The notes: generated by a model from the letters alone, not told the origin. A stretch of 64,000 bases of DNA from an uncultured Flavobacterium sp. (GCF_951805225.1 NZ_OX638201.1:5022001-5086000); one strand, 5' to 3'. Shown: positions 52,855 through 62,181, counted from the first letter of the stretch. Made by a program: numbers and translations.

Positions 52855-52996
52855 CCTAAAACTTTCAGATTATGAACTTGACTAAATTTTTGCCCGTGTG
52901 GTACGCTGGCGGTATTGGAAACAACTGCAACGCTCTGAAAGGCGTAGGACAGCTAACCCATACGGGTTTTATATTACCTAAACTTTCAGATTATGA
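52855..52996 (+). ncRNA. Structured leader element flanked by a 20-base direct repeat
   Basis: A direct repeat cctaaactttcagattatga (52855-52875, with one extra a, and 52977-52996) encloses about 100 bases, and the second copy carries the downstream gene's ATG. Inside, CCCGTGTGG (52893-52901) pairs with CCATACGGG (52958-52966, one wobble). TACGC (52902-52906) pairs with GCGTA (52942-52946). GCGG-TA-TTG closes a GAAA tetraloop against CAACTGC (52909-52928). ACGC at 52930-52933 competes for the same GCGT. No known riboswitch or ribozyme class was recognised. Promoter-like TATCTTCG at 52843-52850. Confidence 0.6.
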
Positions 52997-53229
52997 GTCT
53001 AAACACCCTTTCAAAAGAAACCGAATTGCGGTTAAACGAATTTTTCAACCAAGCGACAGATCCTAAAAGTTTCGCAAAAGCAATCCGAAAAGTAAATTAT
53101 CTTCTCGCGATGTCTTTAATGCGAGAATGCGAAACCATGCAAATCGATCTAAAATCAGCTAAAGAAGGTTATTTCTGGCTCAATGAACTAGCCGAAATCT
53201 TAAATCCTTATTTGGATGTAAATGATTAA
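52993..53229 (+). CDS. Small unknown protein downstream of the structured element
   Basis: 78 residues, soluble, mostly helical (TELRLNEFFNQATDPKSFAKAIRKVNYLLAMSLMRECETM, then LKSAKEGYFWLNELAEIL). I do not recognise it. The ATG at 52993 is the second copy of the ATG in the flanking direct repeat; the first copy (52872) is out of frame. A clean terminator follows at 53243-53266, so it is a single-gene unit whose leader is the structured element. Confidence 0.72.
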   Translation: MSLNTLSKETELRLNEFFNQATDPKSFAKAIRKVNYLLAMSLMRECETMQIDLKSAKEGYFWLNELAEILNPYLDVND

Positions 53230-53242
53230 ACTATAATAAACG

Positions 53243-53270
53243 AAAAGCCACTTCACAGTGGCTTTTTTTA
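53243..53270 (+). terminator. Terminator after the 78-residue protein gene
   Basis: 10-bp stem AAAAGCCACT (53243-53252) with 53257-53266, TCAC loop, T run. Confidence 0.9.
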
Positions 53271-53359
53271 TTTTTATTCTTTTCTGATTGTTTCCTTTTT
53301 TCGCCCGCTTTGTCATTCCGAAGAATGATGAATCTCCGCAAGAAACTCCGTCGCGATTG

Positions 53360-53776
53360 TTAAACTTGTTTTTCTGCAATTGCGTTTTGAATTTCAAGAA
53401 TACAAGAATTCAAATTCTTTTTGATATCATTACTCCAGAAACGCAAAATCTTCCAGTTTTGAGATTCCAGATAAGTATTGACTTCTATATCTCGTTGCAT
53501 ATTTCGTTCAATTTTTTTGATCCAGAATTCAGGATTGGTTTGTGGTTTTTTTCGAGTTTCCCAATCTTTCCCATGAAAGAATTCTGAATCTACAAAAATG
53601 GCAATTTTTAATTGTTTGAAAGTAAAGTCCGGTTTGCCGAAGACTGTTTTGTTATTTTTTCTATATCTATAACCTAGATTCCATAATGCTTTTGCCAACG
53701 TTACTTCGGCTTTTGTTGCAGTGCTTTTGATGGCACGCATGTTTTTGGAGCGTTGTTCTGGATTATGGACATCCAT
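53360..53776 (-). CDS. vsr: Very short patch repair (Vsr) endonuclease
   Basis: 138 residues, full Vsr length. It opens MDVHNPEQRSKNMRAIKSTATKAE and carries the nuclease core FKPDFTF-like GKPDFTFKQLKIAIFVDSEFFHGKDW (catalytic Asp in FVDSEFF) and WSNDIKKN. Vsr nicks at T:G mismatches left by deamination of 5-methylcytosine. It is the last gene of the restriction-modification island, fitting a cytosine-C5 methyltransferase encoded upstream. Confidence 0.92.
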   Translation of the reverse strand: MDVHNPEQRSKNMRAIKSTATKAEVTLAKALWNLGYRYRKNNKTVFGKPDFTFKQLKIAIFVDSEFFHGKDWETRKKPQTNPEFWIKKIERNMQRDIEVNTYLESQNWKILRFWSNDIKKNLNSCILEIQNAIAEKQV

Positions 53777-53858
53777 ATTTAAATTTAATAATTAGTAGTG
53801 TTTTATTAATTATATGGTAGTGAGAGAAAGTTATGTTATTTACATTTTTGAATTAAAG

Positions 53859-55538
53859 TTAATCTAATTCTTTTATTTTTATAAAATAATCTAGTAAATC
53901 CTCAATTGTTGTATCTTCCCTATGTTTGGCTAGTAATAAACGATTATCTAATGTACAGAAGCATTTACCATTTAGTCTCTTAAAGTTTTTCTCAATAAAA
54001 GCTGAATATTCTCTTTGATTAAGTTTTGATTCATAAAACTCAAAATCACATTCTTTATTATTGTTGAAAAATTCTAAAAAATGATTTCGAAATGTTTCTT
54101 TTACTTCTTTTCGAAATGTTTGAATTTCGGACTCATTAAAATTTGTATAAGACTTTAAAACGTATAAAAAATTAATTTTATATTGATGAACAAATAACGT
54201 ATCCCTATCAAATAATCGTTGTATAAAATGATATGAAGATATTGGACTTCCTTTTTTTGTTATTGAATGTGTGTTATAATTTGAAATATCATCTATATAA
54301 CCATAAATGAAGAAGTTCGGAGAAATATTATAGCCTTCGCTTATTTCATCCCTATACCTTAAATTACCAATGTGATTTTGATTGTTTTTATTAAGTAAAT
54401 CAATATTGAATTGAATTACATTTTTTGCATAAGTAAACTGTTTGTATTTGGATATTTTTCCTGCTGTATTATCTGATTTATAGTATTTAGAATCTCCAAT
54501 ATAGAAGATATCACTAGTATCAATTAAGGATTTATAATCATAAATATGATCAATAATTTTGCCGTCATCATTGTGCTTTAACTTGTCAATTGTTATACCA
54601 TCTACTTCAAGATTATTTAATTCATTCGAAAATAATTTGTCAACCATATCTTCAAACACTAGATTATAATTACTAATAGCAAGAAAATCTTCTCTTTTTC
54701 TTTTGATACTACTTTTGTCAAATTGAGAAAAATATAATGCACACAAACCATACATTTTTTTTAAAGTATCGTTAAAATATCGATATTTTATTTTTCTAAG
54801 TTTAGCACTACCATTTAGGCACAATTTGTCAAAAGATTTTCCTTTTATAAGATTGAATGCTTTATCAATTTTAAGGTTAAGATTATGTTGGGTATTTAGA
54901 TGATTTAGTATGGAAAAAAAATAAGTTAGTAGTTCTTCTTCTGTGTTTGTTATTTTTTTCTTATTAGTTATTTCAATGTACATAGGTTTTTTCCCATTTG
55001 TTAAAATAGGTAAAGACTTTCTAATTGTTTTTTCCCATTTTGGTTTTTTAGCTTGATTAGAAATAAACTCTATATGTTTGAATAATATTTGTTGTTTATT
55101 TTTTTTGTAGAAATTCACAAAGCTTAATAATAAGTCTAGAAAAGAATATTCCTTATCACCTAAATTAGTATTAAGTTCAAATGTTTCAGTATTATGAATT
55201 ATAGATGTGTCCCTAGATCTTTTTTTAAATTCAGATAAACTATTGTAGAAATGTATTGATAATTGGCGTACCCAATTATATTGAGTTTTATGTTTTACTG
55301 ATTCATTCTCAATTAAGTCAACTAACTCAATTTTTTCGCAACCAAATACAGTTTTCTCTTTGTTTTCCATAAAGACTTTTGGGAGCATAAAAACCAAGCT
55401 GTTTTTCTCAAATGAATGATAATATCCTACCGACGTAATTATTCCATCCAAACCGTTTTGTTTGTAAAACTTTGGATCATCGAATACTCCTTGAAGTAGT
55501 TTTATTGGATATATTTCGTTCTCAATTAGGATTTTCAT
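53859..55538 (-). CDS. LlaJI-family restriction endonuclease subunit
   Basis: 559 residues, Lys/Asn-rich and AT-rich. The N-terminus (MKILIENEIYPIKLLQGVF, GLDGIITSVGYYHS) and the FVHQYKINFLYVLKSY segment match LlaJI-type nucleases (R2). A PD-(D/E)xK core is visible as FYIGDSKYYKSD near residue 350. In such systems it cuts DNA together with the McrB-like GTPase subunit encoded just upstream. Recognition site not predictable. Confidence 0.82.
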   Translation of the reverse strand: MKILIENEIYPIKLLQGVFDDPKFYKQNGLDGIITSVGYYHSFEKNSLVFMLPKVFMENKEKTVFGCEKIELVDLIENESVKHKTQYNWVRQLSIHFYNSLSEFKKRSRDTSIIHNTETFELNTNLGDKEYSFLDLLLSFVNFYKKNKQQILFKHIEFISNQAKKPKWEKTIRKSLPILTNGKKPMYIEITNKKKITNTEEELLTYFFSILNHLNTQHNLNLKIDKAFNLIKGKSFDKLCLNGSAKLRKIKYRYFNDTLKKMYGLCALYFSQFDKSSIKRKREDFLAISNYNLVFEDMVDKLFSNELNNLEVDGITIDKLKHNDDGKIIDHIYDYKSLIDTSDIFYIGDSKYYKSDNTAGKISKYKQFTYAKNVIQFNIDLLNKNNQNHIGNLRYRDEISEGYNISPNFFIYGYIDDISNYNTHSITKKGSPISSYHFIQRLFDRDTLFVHQYKINFLYVLKSYTNFNESEIQTFRKEVKETFRNHFLEFFNNNKECDFEFYESKLNQREYSAFIEKNFKRLNGKCFCTLDNRLLLAKHREDTTIEDLLDYFIKIKELD

Positions 55539-55611
55539 TTTTTTAAGCCTCTATTTTTTCAGTATCTTTTGCTGTTTGACTTGCTTTAGAATCATCTTCT
55601 TTCCCCTTTGA

Positions 55612-57609
55612 TTAAGGGATTGGGTTTAATTCAATTCTATCAAATAATTCTTTGATTTTCTTTTTACCATTTTTACTGATAGGGAAGAAATTTTCATAAG
55701 AACTGTTTTCTTCAAAAACGTTATTGTCTTCATCTTTAAAAACATCATTCCATAAATAAAAAATCACTTTATTAATAAACGGTTTTAATGAAATCGTATT
55801 CTCAATGTCAGGTTTAATGAAATAATTCCCAATACATTTATCCATACCTAATGATTTATTATCATTGATGTGATTTAAATTTATTTTTTCAATGAATTTA
55901 ATCCAACTATATTTTTTACCATCTTCTATGTCAATTTCAAAATAATAAGATTCGTTTTTGTTTTCAAAATCATCAGTAGGATCGTAGCATATAGGAATGT
56001 ATTCCCAATCCCAACGTCTTTTAAATGCACTATCCATAGGGAATAAGGATTGATCGGAAGTATTCATTGTAGCTAAAATGCTTAAATTTTTAGGTAGTTT
56101 TAAACCATTTTTAATACCTAAATGATTTTTGTCTTTGAATGAGCCTTCTAAATATTCTTGTAATTCTTTGGATGGAGAAACGGTATATTTTGAGGTTCTA
56201 TCTAATAATTGGAAGATTTCTCCAAAAATCTCGGCGCAATTACCTCTATTGATTTCTTCAATCACTAAATAATATGGATTGTCTAAATCTTTCCACGCAC
56301 GCTCGTAGATGCTTGTAAAAGATTGAGATACAAATTCATAGTGTATCTCAGTCTCGAAATATTCTCCGCCTTCGTCTTCATGTTTTATTTTTACTGATCT
56401 TGGTTTATATCCACCTATAAAAGATATGTTGTCAAATTCAGGATGAAAAGTTACTCTTTCAAAAAAATGATTATCTAAATCTTCAATTTTTGTATCTATT
56501 TTATGAGATTTTCCTGTTCCTGGCGCACCATAAAAAATGATATTTTTTGCGGTTGTTGATTTTTCTTCTGAAATAATTTCGGGTCTTTTACTAAGAAGTA
56601 AGTGAACTGAATCTTCACTTGTAAGTTCAAATTCAGGATAAAATTTGTCTATAAGTTTTTTTAAAGATACAAGATCCAATCGACGCTCTTTTCCATTTGT
56701 CCATTCAGTAGAAAAATAATAAAATTTATTATCATTTATGAATAACGGCTCGGTAAAATATCTTAGTCTACCATCTTCAAAAGATAGATCAGTAGGATTT
56801 AGTAATTCTGTAGATGTTTTGAAAATACTTGTTAAACTAATTCCATCATTCTTGATAGATGTAAAGTTGGAGTCTTTATTTTTTTCAATTGTATCCTCTA
56901 TCGCGTTCAAGTTGTCGTACTGATAAAGAAAAGAGAATACTTCTCTCGCGAAAACTTTGGTTATATCATTTTTAATTATGTATGGAATTTTATTAATGAA
57001 TTTTCGTTCCAGATAATTATATAATTCTATGTTTTCGCATAAATTAAATATGAAGCTACCTAAAATTGAGGAGCTAGCTTGAGGAATGTTGATTGGTTTT
57101 AAGATAATTGAACTAAAAAAATCAGCAGTCCCTCTTAATGTATATTTTCCTTTTTTATCTTTATTTACTATTGATTTAGCACCTAGATTAAAGCTTGGAT
57201 TAAAGAATATTTCTGGCCCAATTTTTTTACTGTAATCATCCAAATCTAAAGTAGAAAAAGATAGACTTTTATTGATTATCATTTCGCAAATCTCTACTGT
57301 ATTAAACTTTGTTTTTAGCTTTTCAAAAGCATCTAAAAATTGCTTTACAGATAATGCTAGTGCTTTAATACTTACAGCATATAAAATATATTGACTTGGT
57401 AAAATAACATGATTATCCTTAATTTTTAATTGTAAAGAATGATCATTGACTAGTATGATGCTTTCTAATTCATTCAGATTTTCTTTATCTGTAGTATCAA
57501 ATTTTATTTCTGGCCAAAAGTCAATACTTTTTATTTTTTCTTCCAGTGTTTGTGCTAATTCTGAATAGTTTTTAAGCATAATGTTATAGTAATTGCTTTT
57601 TAATTTCAT
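55612..57609 (-). CDS. McrB-like AAA+ GTPase of a LlaJI-type restriction system
   Basis: 665 residues from 57609, which overlaps the methyltransferase end by 26 bases; a second ATG at 57579 would remove the overlap. Residues about 1-340 are a unique N-terminal region, probably target recognition. The AAA+ module has Walker A FYGAPGTGKS near residue 362, Walker B YLVIEEINRGN, and ATMNTSDQS, the NTxD GTP-specificity motif of McrB. It forms GTP-driven hexamers that drive the LlaJI nuclease. Confidence 0.88.
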   Translation of the reverse strand: MKLKSNYYNIMLKNYSELAQTLEEKIKSIDFWPEIKFDTTDKENLNELESIILVNDHSLQLKIKDNHVILPSQYILYAVSIKALALSVKQFLDAFEKLKTKFNTVEICEMIINKSLSFSTLDLDDYSKKIGPEIFFNPSFNLGAKSIVNKDKKGKYTLRGTADFFSSIILKPINIPQASSSILGSFIFNLCENIELYNYLERKFINKIPYIIKNDITKVFAREVFSFLYQYDNLNAIEDTIEKNKDSNFTSIKNDGISLTSIFKTSTELLNPTDLSFEDGRLRYFTEPLFINDNKFYYFSTEWTNGKERRLDLVSLKKLIDKFYPEFELTSEDSVHLLLSKRPEIISEEKSTTAKNIIFYGAPGTGKSHKIDTKIEDLDNHFFERVTFHPEFDNISFIGGYKPRSVKIKHEDEGGEYFETEIHYEFVSQSFTSIYERAWKDLDNPYYLVIEEINRGNCAEIFGEIFQLLDRTSKYTVSPSKELQEYLEGSFKDKNHLGIKNGLKLPKNLSILATMNTSDQSLFPMDSAFKRRWDWEYIPICYDPTDDFENKNESYYFEIDIEDGKKYSWIKFIEKINLNHINDNKSLGMDKCIGNYFIKPDIENTISLKPFINKVIFYLWNDVFKDEDNNVFEENSSYENFFPISKNGKKKIKELFDRIELNPIP

Positions 57610-58840
57610 TAAAAATAGTTTGTATCACAGGTACAGATACACTATTCCCAAATTGTTTGTAAGATTGATTATCTGATACAGGAATAATAAAGTTGTCAGG
57701 GTATCCTTGTAAATTTGCAGCTTCTCTGGGAGTTAATTTCCTTGGGTTTTTATTTTTTTGTTCAATCAAAATTTCGCTACCATCTTTATAATATCTCGCT
57801 GATATTGTACTTGTATAATTAGAATCTTTGTTGAAAGAAGAAAAGCCAAAACCATTTCCTTTTTCTCCATGTTCTTTTCTTCTTCTAATGTGGCCCGCAT
57901 AGAGCTTATCCGAAATAGTATATTTTGGATCTACTTTATTGGATAATATGTCGCCGACTTTTGTTTTTTTAACTTTTGATATATCTTTTGAATCAAAAAT
58001 TATATTTCCGTTTTCATCAATCCCTAAAGGGAATTTGAATTCTCTTTCAGTTTCTTTCAGCCATGCTACAATAAAAATACGCTCTCTGTTTTGAGGTAAT
58101 CCAAAATTTTTAGAATTTAAAACCTCTTTTTCAACATTGTATCCTAAATCATCAAACGTTCGTAAAATGGTTTTTAAAGTATTACCCTTATCATGATTTT
58201 TTAATCCTTTTACATTTTCAAGGAAAATTACTTTTATTGGATTTCCGTTTTCAATTCTCTTATTAATAATATCGGCAACATCAAAAAACAATGTTCCTCT
58301 TGTATCTTCAAATCCTTTTTTTAAACCAGCATGAGAAAATGGCTGACAAGGAAATCCTCCACATAAAACATCAAATTCGTTAGGGATATATGCTTTTGTG
58401 CTTTCTTTTGTTATGTCTCCAAAAGGTGTTTCTCCAAAATTAGCACGATAAGTTATTTGTGAAAATTTATCCCATTCGCTGGTGAATATGCATTTTCCAC
58501 CAGAGTTTTGTAATGCCATTCTAAATCCACCAATTCCAGCAAAAAGATCAATAAATTTAAAACTATAATTTTCAGGAGTTGGAAAAGGTACATTTTCAAC
58601 TTCAAATAATAGATGTTGTAATGCAGAATCAGAAAGAATATTTAATTTTTCTTCTTCATTTTTATACTCAACAATTTGTTTTAAATATACTGTAGCTTCT
58701 TCTTCAAAATGATCTTTAACTCCATTATGATAATTATGTAAATAATGAGTTAAAACAGCTTTTCGATTATCATCTTCTTCGACAAAACGAATTTTAAATT
58801 TTTTCCCATCAAATTCATCAATTGATATTATCTCTTTCAT
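57584..58840 (-). CDS. DNA (cytosine-5-)-methyltransferase
   Basis: 418 residues. After an unusual N-terminal extension (1 to about 90) come motif I FIDLFAGIGGFRMAL, motif IV with the catalytic Cys in GGFPCQPFSHAGL (near residue 166), motif VI FLENVKGL, motif VIII QNRERIFIVAW, and motif X QFGNSVSVPVI. It protects host DNA by 5-methylcytosine. The ATG overlaps the controller's stop codon by 4 bases. Sequence specificity not readable. Confidence 0.95.
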   Translation of the reverse strand: MKEIISIDEFDGKKFKIRFVEEDDNRKAVLTHYLHNYHNGVKDHFEEEATVYLKQIVEYKNEEEKLNILSDSALQHLLFEVENVPFPTPENYSFKFIDLFAGIGGFRMALQNSGGKCIFTSEWDKFSQITYRANFGETPFGDITKESTKAYIPNEFDVLCGGFPCQPFSHAGLKKGFEDTRGTLFFDVADIINKRIENGNPIKVIFLENVKGLKNHDKGNTLKTILRTFDDLGYNVEKEVLNSKNFGLPQNRERIFIVAWLKETEREFKFPLGIDENGNIIFDSKDISKVKKTKVGDILSNKVDPKYTISDKLYAGHIRRRKEHGEKGNGFGFSSFNKDSNYTSTISARYYKDGSEILIEQKNKNPRKLTPREAANLQGYPDNFIIPVSDNQSYKQFGNSVSVPVIQTIFNEIKKQLL

Positions 58841-59058
58841 TTCTTAAAATTGTTATCGTTAAAAAAAGCCCCAAAGTCAGTGTCAAGAGCGGTAATTATT
58901 TTTTCTATTATTTCTATTGAAACATTTCGTTGACCTTTTTCAATATCTGAAATGTAGTTTCTGTCAACGTTGGAAATATTGGCTAAATACTCGATTGAGT
59001 ATCCTTTTTGTTCTCGAAGTTCTTTGACTTTGAATCCGAATTTTTCTTTGATATTCAT
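58837..59058 (-). CDS. XRE-family controller protein of the restriction island
   Basis: 73 residues. A single HTH_3 domain: KVKELREQKGYSIEYLANISNVDRNYISDIEKGQRNVSIEIIEKI. Its size and its 4-base overlap with the methyltransferase gene are typical of C proteins that time restriction and methylation. A 15-base perfect tandem repeat lies just upstream (59080-59109) and is a good operator candidate. Confidence 0.9.
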   Translation of the reverse strand: MNIKEKFGFKVKELREQKGYSIEYLANISNVDRNYISDIEKGQRNVSIEIIEKIITALDTDFGAFFNDNNFKK

Positions 59059-59079
59059 AGTTTATAAAAGTAGTTTCGT

Positions 59080-59109
59080 GCGTACAATTGACCTGCGTAC
59101 AATTGACCT
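59080..59109. promoter_or_regulatory. 15-base tandem repeat, putative C-protein operator
   Basis: GCGTACAATTGACCT occurs twice in direct tandem (59080-59094 and 59095-59109), 22 bases upstream of the XRE gene ATG. Each copy is centred on CAATTG. A weak -7 box (TACTTTTA on the minus strand) lies between the repeat and the gene. Confidence 0.65.
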
Positions 59110-59162
59110 CATTAAATTTTAGTTTTCAACGTGATATTAACCGAAGATTTTAAGTTTTTTCC

Positions 59163-59196
59163 GTAAAAAAAACGCCAATCATTTCTGACTGGCGTT
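59163..59196 (-). terminator. Minus-strand terminator between AsmA-like gene and restriction island
   Basis: AACGCCA (59171-59177) pairs with TGGCGTT (59190-59196) plus TCA/TGA inside; the A run before it becomes a T run on the minus strand. Confidence 0.75.
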
Positions 59197-59220
59197 AATT
59201 AATATTTCTAAACTTTCTTA

Positions 59221-59310
59221 TGAAACCAAAAGCCCTAGCCCTGATGGGAACGGCATCCTTTTGTGGCGGGGTTCGCTGCAAAAGATATAGTGGACAGCAG
59301 GAAATAGCTT
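59221..59310 (-). repeat. Dispersed structured repeat, copy 2 (CGCCACAAAAGGAT family)
   Basis: Read on the minus strand: agctatttcctgc, atcttttgcagcgaa, ccgccacaaaaggat, then cagggctagggcttttgg. Same ordered words as copy 1 at 16801-16935. It sits downstream of the AsmA-like gene, followed at 59350-59430 by a tgtcatttcgac-family fragment. No gene in 59059-59475. Confidence 0.8.
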
Positions 59311-59475
59311 CTAGAAATTGAAATTACAATATTTTTAAATCCCAAATTTTAAAAGCTCTTTGACTTCGCTCAGAGAGACAAATCTTTGGCGAGTACTAGC
59401 GTGATTGCTTCGTTCCTCGCAATGACAAGATTGTATGAATTAGTGGGTGTTTTTATGCAATATTGCGTGATAAAA

Positions 59476-61935
59476 TCACTTTCCTTTATCCTTCTTTCCC
59501 CATTTGATTTTCATTTTCCCATCGTCGTCAAGTGCGATTAAATGCAGTACAATTCCGCGGTCGCGAACGGCGTCGCGTTCGGCTTTGGTGGCGAGTTTGA
59601 TGTCATTTTTAGAGTTTCTGAGTGGGATTGTGAGAGCAAGATTTGTGCCTCGGCCAAAAGAGTAAATTCCGTTGACGTCGAAGTTGAGCACGCTGGAACT
59701 TATGGTTAGATTATTCACGTCTATTTGTTCTCCGCGTATGTTGAGGTTGCCCGACAAATCGCTAAAAGTAATGTTCTTGACATCGCGAAACGGAAACGCA
59801 AATTTCCCAACTTTTACAATAGGTTCAAAGTTAAGTAACGCGCCCTGATTGACATTAAAATCAAGTTTTCCGTGCATAGAATTGGTGATTAATTCGCCTT
59901 TGCTATTGATTAATCCGGTGACATTTGCCTTGCTGCTAAGTTTTCCTTTGATATTATTTGGAGAAAAAGACTGAATCCCGAAGTTGTTAAACGATCTTAA
60001 AAAACTCGCAATATCAACCCGATTTACTTGTGCATTCGAACTAAAATTAAAGTTGTTTCCATTTGGCGCGACGATAGTGCTAAAAGTAATACTTCCGCCA
60101 GAAGTTTGCAGCGAACCATTTTTTATAATAAGCCTGGAATCGATCATCTGGATTTCGGCTTTTGTATTGGTGGCGGTCAGTTTATTATAATTTATTTTGT
60201 CGGCTTTGATGTTAATATCTACGACGCATTTTTCGATAGCATTTCGCAATTGATGAGACATTGTTGCTTTTTTGGGCGTTGCTTTACTTTTTTGTGAACT
60301 CGCCAAAACGCCCAGAAATTGTTTGAGATCAATATTAGGGCAATAAATATCCCAGTTTACAACCATTTTTTCGGGTGCATCGTAATATAGATTCAGGAAA
60401 TTATCGATTTTACCTTCGATATAAACGATGTTTTTATTGTGTTTGTATGCGATTTTTTTAATCAGCAAAGCTTTTTCGGTAAAGTCGAGCTGAACGTTGA
60501 TTTTTTCGGCGTGAATGTTTTTCGGAATAAAATGAAAAGAGACATTCTGCACATTTACGTTTCCAATAAAACGCGGTTTGGTGATAAACAAATCGACAAT
60601 ATCAAACTGAAACTTTAGATTTGCTGTGGCGTGACCTTCAGAAAACTGAATCCATTTGTCGTTGCTTGCTTCGTTTAGTTTCGTAACATCAAAATCTGAA
60701 CTTACATAACCGGTTGCCAGCGGTTTCTCGAGATTATTGATCGACAATTGCGGAATCTTGAGCGGTATATTTTCATAATTTGCTGCAAAATGAGTTAAAA
60801 TAATAGCCGAATTTGCATCGTTAAAACCTTCTTTTGGTTTAAAATTATTGGTGAAAATACCTTTAAAACTACAATCGGTAAGTTGCCCGTCTGGAATGCT
60901 GAGTTCGTTATTTTTAATTATTGCCTGAACTACAATTCTGGGATCACCTTCGGCATTAAAATCGCCTTTGATGTCACAATTCACATCGATTTCTTTTTTC
61001 AAGTTAAATCGGTTAAGCTTAGAACTTATGTTTGCCGATAATAAATTGGATGCATTTTGCCATAAAATAGTTGTTCCAATATTAATTCCGAAGAGCGCAT
61101 TTCCTTTGGCTAAATTAAAATAAGCGGTAATATCAAAAGAATCTGTGCCTATTTTGAGACCTTTGATTACGACATCAATTTTTTGTTTTCCGGAATCATA
61201 AGAAACCTCAAAAGTTCCTTTGAGTTGTTTTTGTTTTGCAAAACTTCCGTGTACGGTATTAAATGCCAAACTGGCAATTTGAGTGTCCAGAAAAACATTT
61301 GTTTGCCAATTATCACCGTCATAATCTACTTTTGTGGTTAAGTTGGCAACATCAAAATCAAATAGTTTGTGCCCTAAACGATTATCGAGAATAAAGTGAA
61401 CGCCGTTTAACTCAACTTGGTCAACTGTAGTTTCGGTTTCAGATTTATTGTTAGGATCTTTTTTCTTTTTAGGTTTAAAGATGTTCGCATTCGAATAGCC
61501 ATTTTCGGCTTTATAAACATAAATATTGGCTTCGTTAATCAGGATTTTATGAATATTGATTTCGTTTTGCAATAAACTCCAAACGTTCAGTCGAACCTCA
61601 ATTTCTTTTGCATTCAATAAAGTATGTTTGTGTGTTTGCCATTGATTGTCTTTGATTTCAACATCTTTTAAGGCCAAAGTAAAATTGGGGAAACCAGTTA
61701 AAAACTTATAATGAAAATCGCCAATGTGAAACTTTCCATTAATGTTTTCGTTGATTTTGGTATTGACTTTGGCGATAATTTCGGTTTTATTTTGGTTGAA
61801 GTAAATCGATAATCCGCCACAAGTAAGAAGTAGTAAAATGATGAGTCCCAAAATAAAGAAGCCAAAACGTTTGGCATATTTCTTAAAACGAACCGATTGA
61901 AAAAAGGTTTTTATATGAAGTAAAATTTCTCTCAT
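59476..61935 (-). CDS. AsmA-like inner-membrane/periplasmic protein
   Basis: 819 residues from the ATG at 61935 (MREILLHIKTFFQSV); the frame opens further upstream but only from a TTG. One N-terminal TM (FGFFILGLIILLLLTCGGLSIYF), then a long beta-rich periplasmic region with AsmA motifs (IGDFHYKFLTGFPNFTLALKDVEI) and a C-terminal AsmA_2 domain (GNLNIRGEQIDVNNLTISSSVLNFDVNG). AsmA-like proteins form grooves that move phospholipids toward the outer membrane. Ends in a Lys-rich tail. Confidence 0.88.
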   Translation of the reverse strand: MREILLHIKTFFQSVRFKKYAKRFGFFILGLIILLLLTCGGLSIYFNQNKTEIIAKVNTKINENINGKFHIGDFHYKFLTGFPNFTLALKDVEIKDNQWQTHKHTLLNAKEIEVRLNVWSLLQNEINIHKILINEANIYVYKAENGYSNANIFKPKKKKDPNNKSETETTVDQVELNGVHFILDNRLGHKLFDFDVANLTTKVDYDGDNWQTNVFLDTQIASLAFNTVHGSFAKQKQLKGTFEVSYDSGKQKIDVVIKGLKIGTDSFDITAYFNLAKGNALFGINIGTTILWQNASNLLSANISSKLNRFNLKKEIDVNCDIKGDFNAEGDPRIVVQAIIKNNELSIPDGQLTDCSFKGIFTNNFKPKEGFNDANSAIILTHFAANYENIPLKIPQLSINNLEKPLATGYVSSDFDVTKLNEASNDKWIQFSEGHATANLKFQFDIVDLFITKPRFIGNVNVQNVSFHFIPKNIHAEKINVQLDFTEKALLIKKIAYKHNKNIVYIEGKIDNFLNLYYDAPEKMVVNWDIYCPNIDLKQFLGVLASSQKSKATPKKATMSHQLRNAIEKCVVDINIKADKINYNKLTATNTKAEIQMIDSRLIIKNGSLQTSGGSITFSTIVAPNGNNFNFSSNAQVNRVDIASFLRSFNNFGIQSFSPNNIKGKLSSKANVTGLINSKGELITNSMHGKLDFNVNQGALLNFEPIVKVGKFAFPFRDVKNITFSDLSGNLNIRGEQIDVNNLTISSSVLNFDVNGIYSFGRGTNLALTIPLRNSKNDIKLATKAERDAVRDRGIVLHLIALDDDGKMKIKWGKKDKGK

Positions 61936-62118
61936 TTCGCGTGGATTTTCAGGATCTATAAAGATAAGGTAAAAAACTGACGTTTTTTTAAAAAGATGAA
62001 GCTCAAATAGTTGTAGGTTAAAACTTATAAATAATACTTTTCGTGTTAATATAATTATTGACAATACATTTATAATGAAAACTAATCTGGGAATGGTGTT
62101 TCATTTGTATTTAATTTT

Positions 62119-62126
62119 TAAATTTG
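62119..62126 (+). promoter_or_regulatory. -7 element of trxA
   Basis: TAAATTTG matches TAnnTTTG, leader about 50 bases. No TTG at the expected -33 distance. Confidence 0.5.
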
Positions 62127-62181
62127 TACTCTAGTTTGAAGAGTAACAATTCAGACGATAATTTTAAAAAGATAAGAAATT

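Noticed and set aside
52893..52966. Group II intron domain V, tRNA, SRP RNA or c-di-GMP riboswitch
   Set aside because: The GCCCGTGTG/ATACGGGTT ends recall domain V, but the length and inner pairs differ; no T-loop, SRP tip or GEMM motif is present.
52872..53066. 64-residue ORF starting at the first copy of the direct repeat
   Set aside because: It runs through the structured element and then out of frame into the 78-residue gene; the GC-rich part is better explained by RNA pairing. It could be an upstream ORF but is not supported as a gene.
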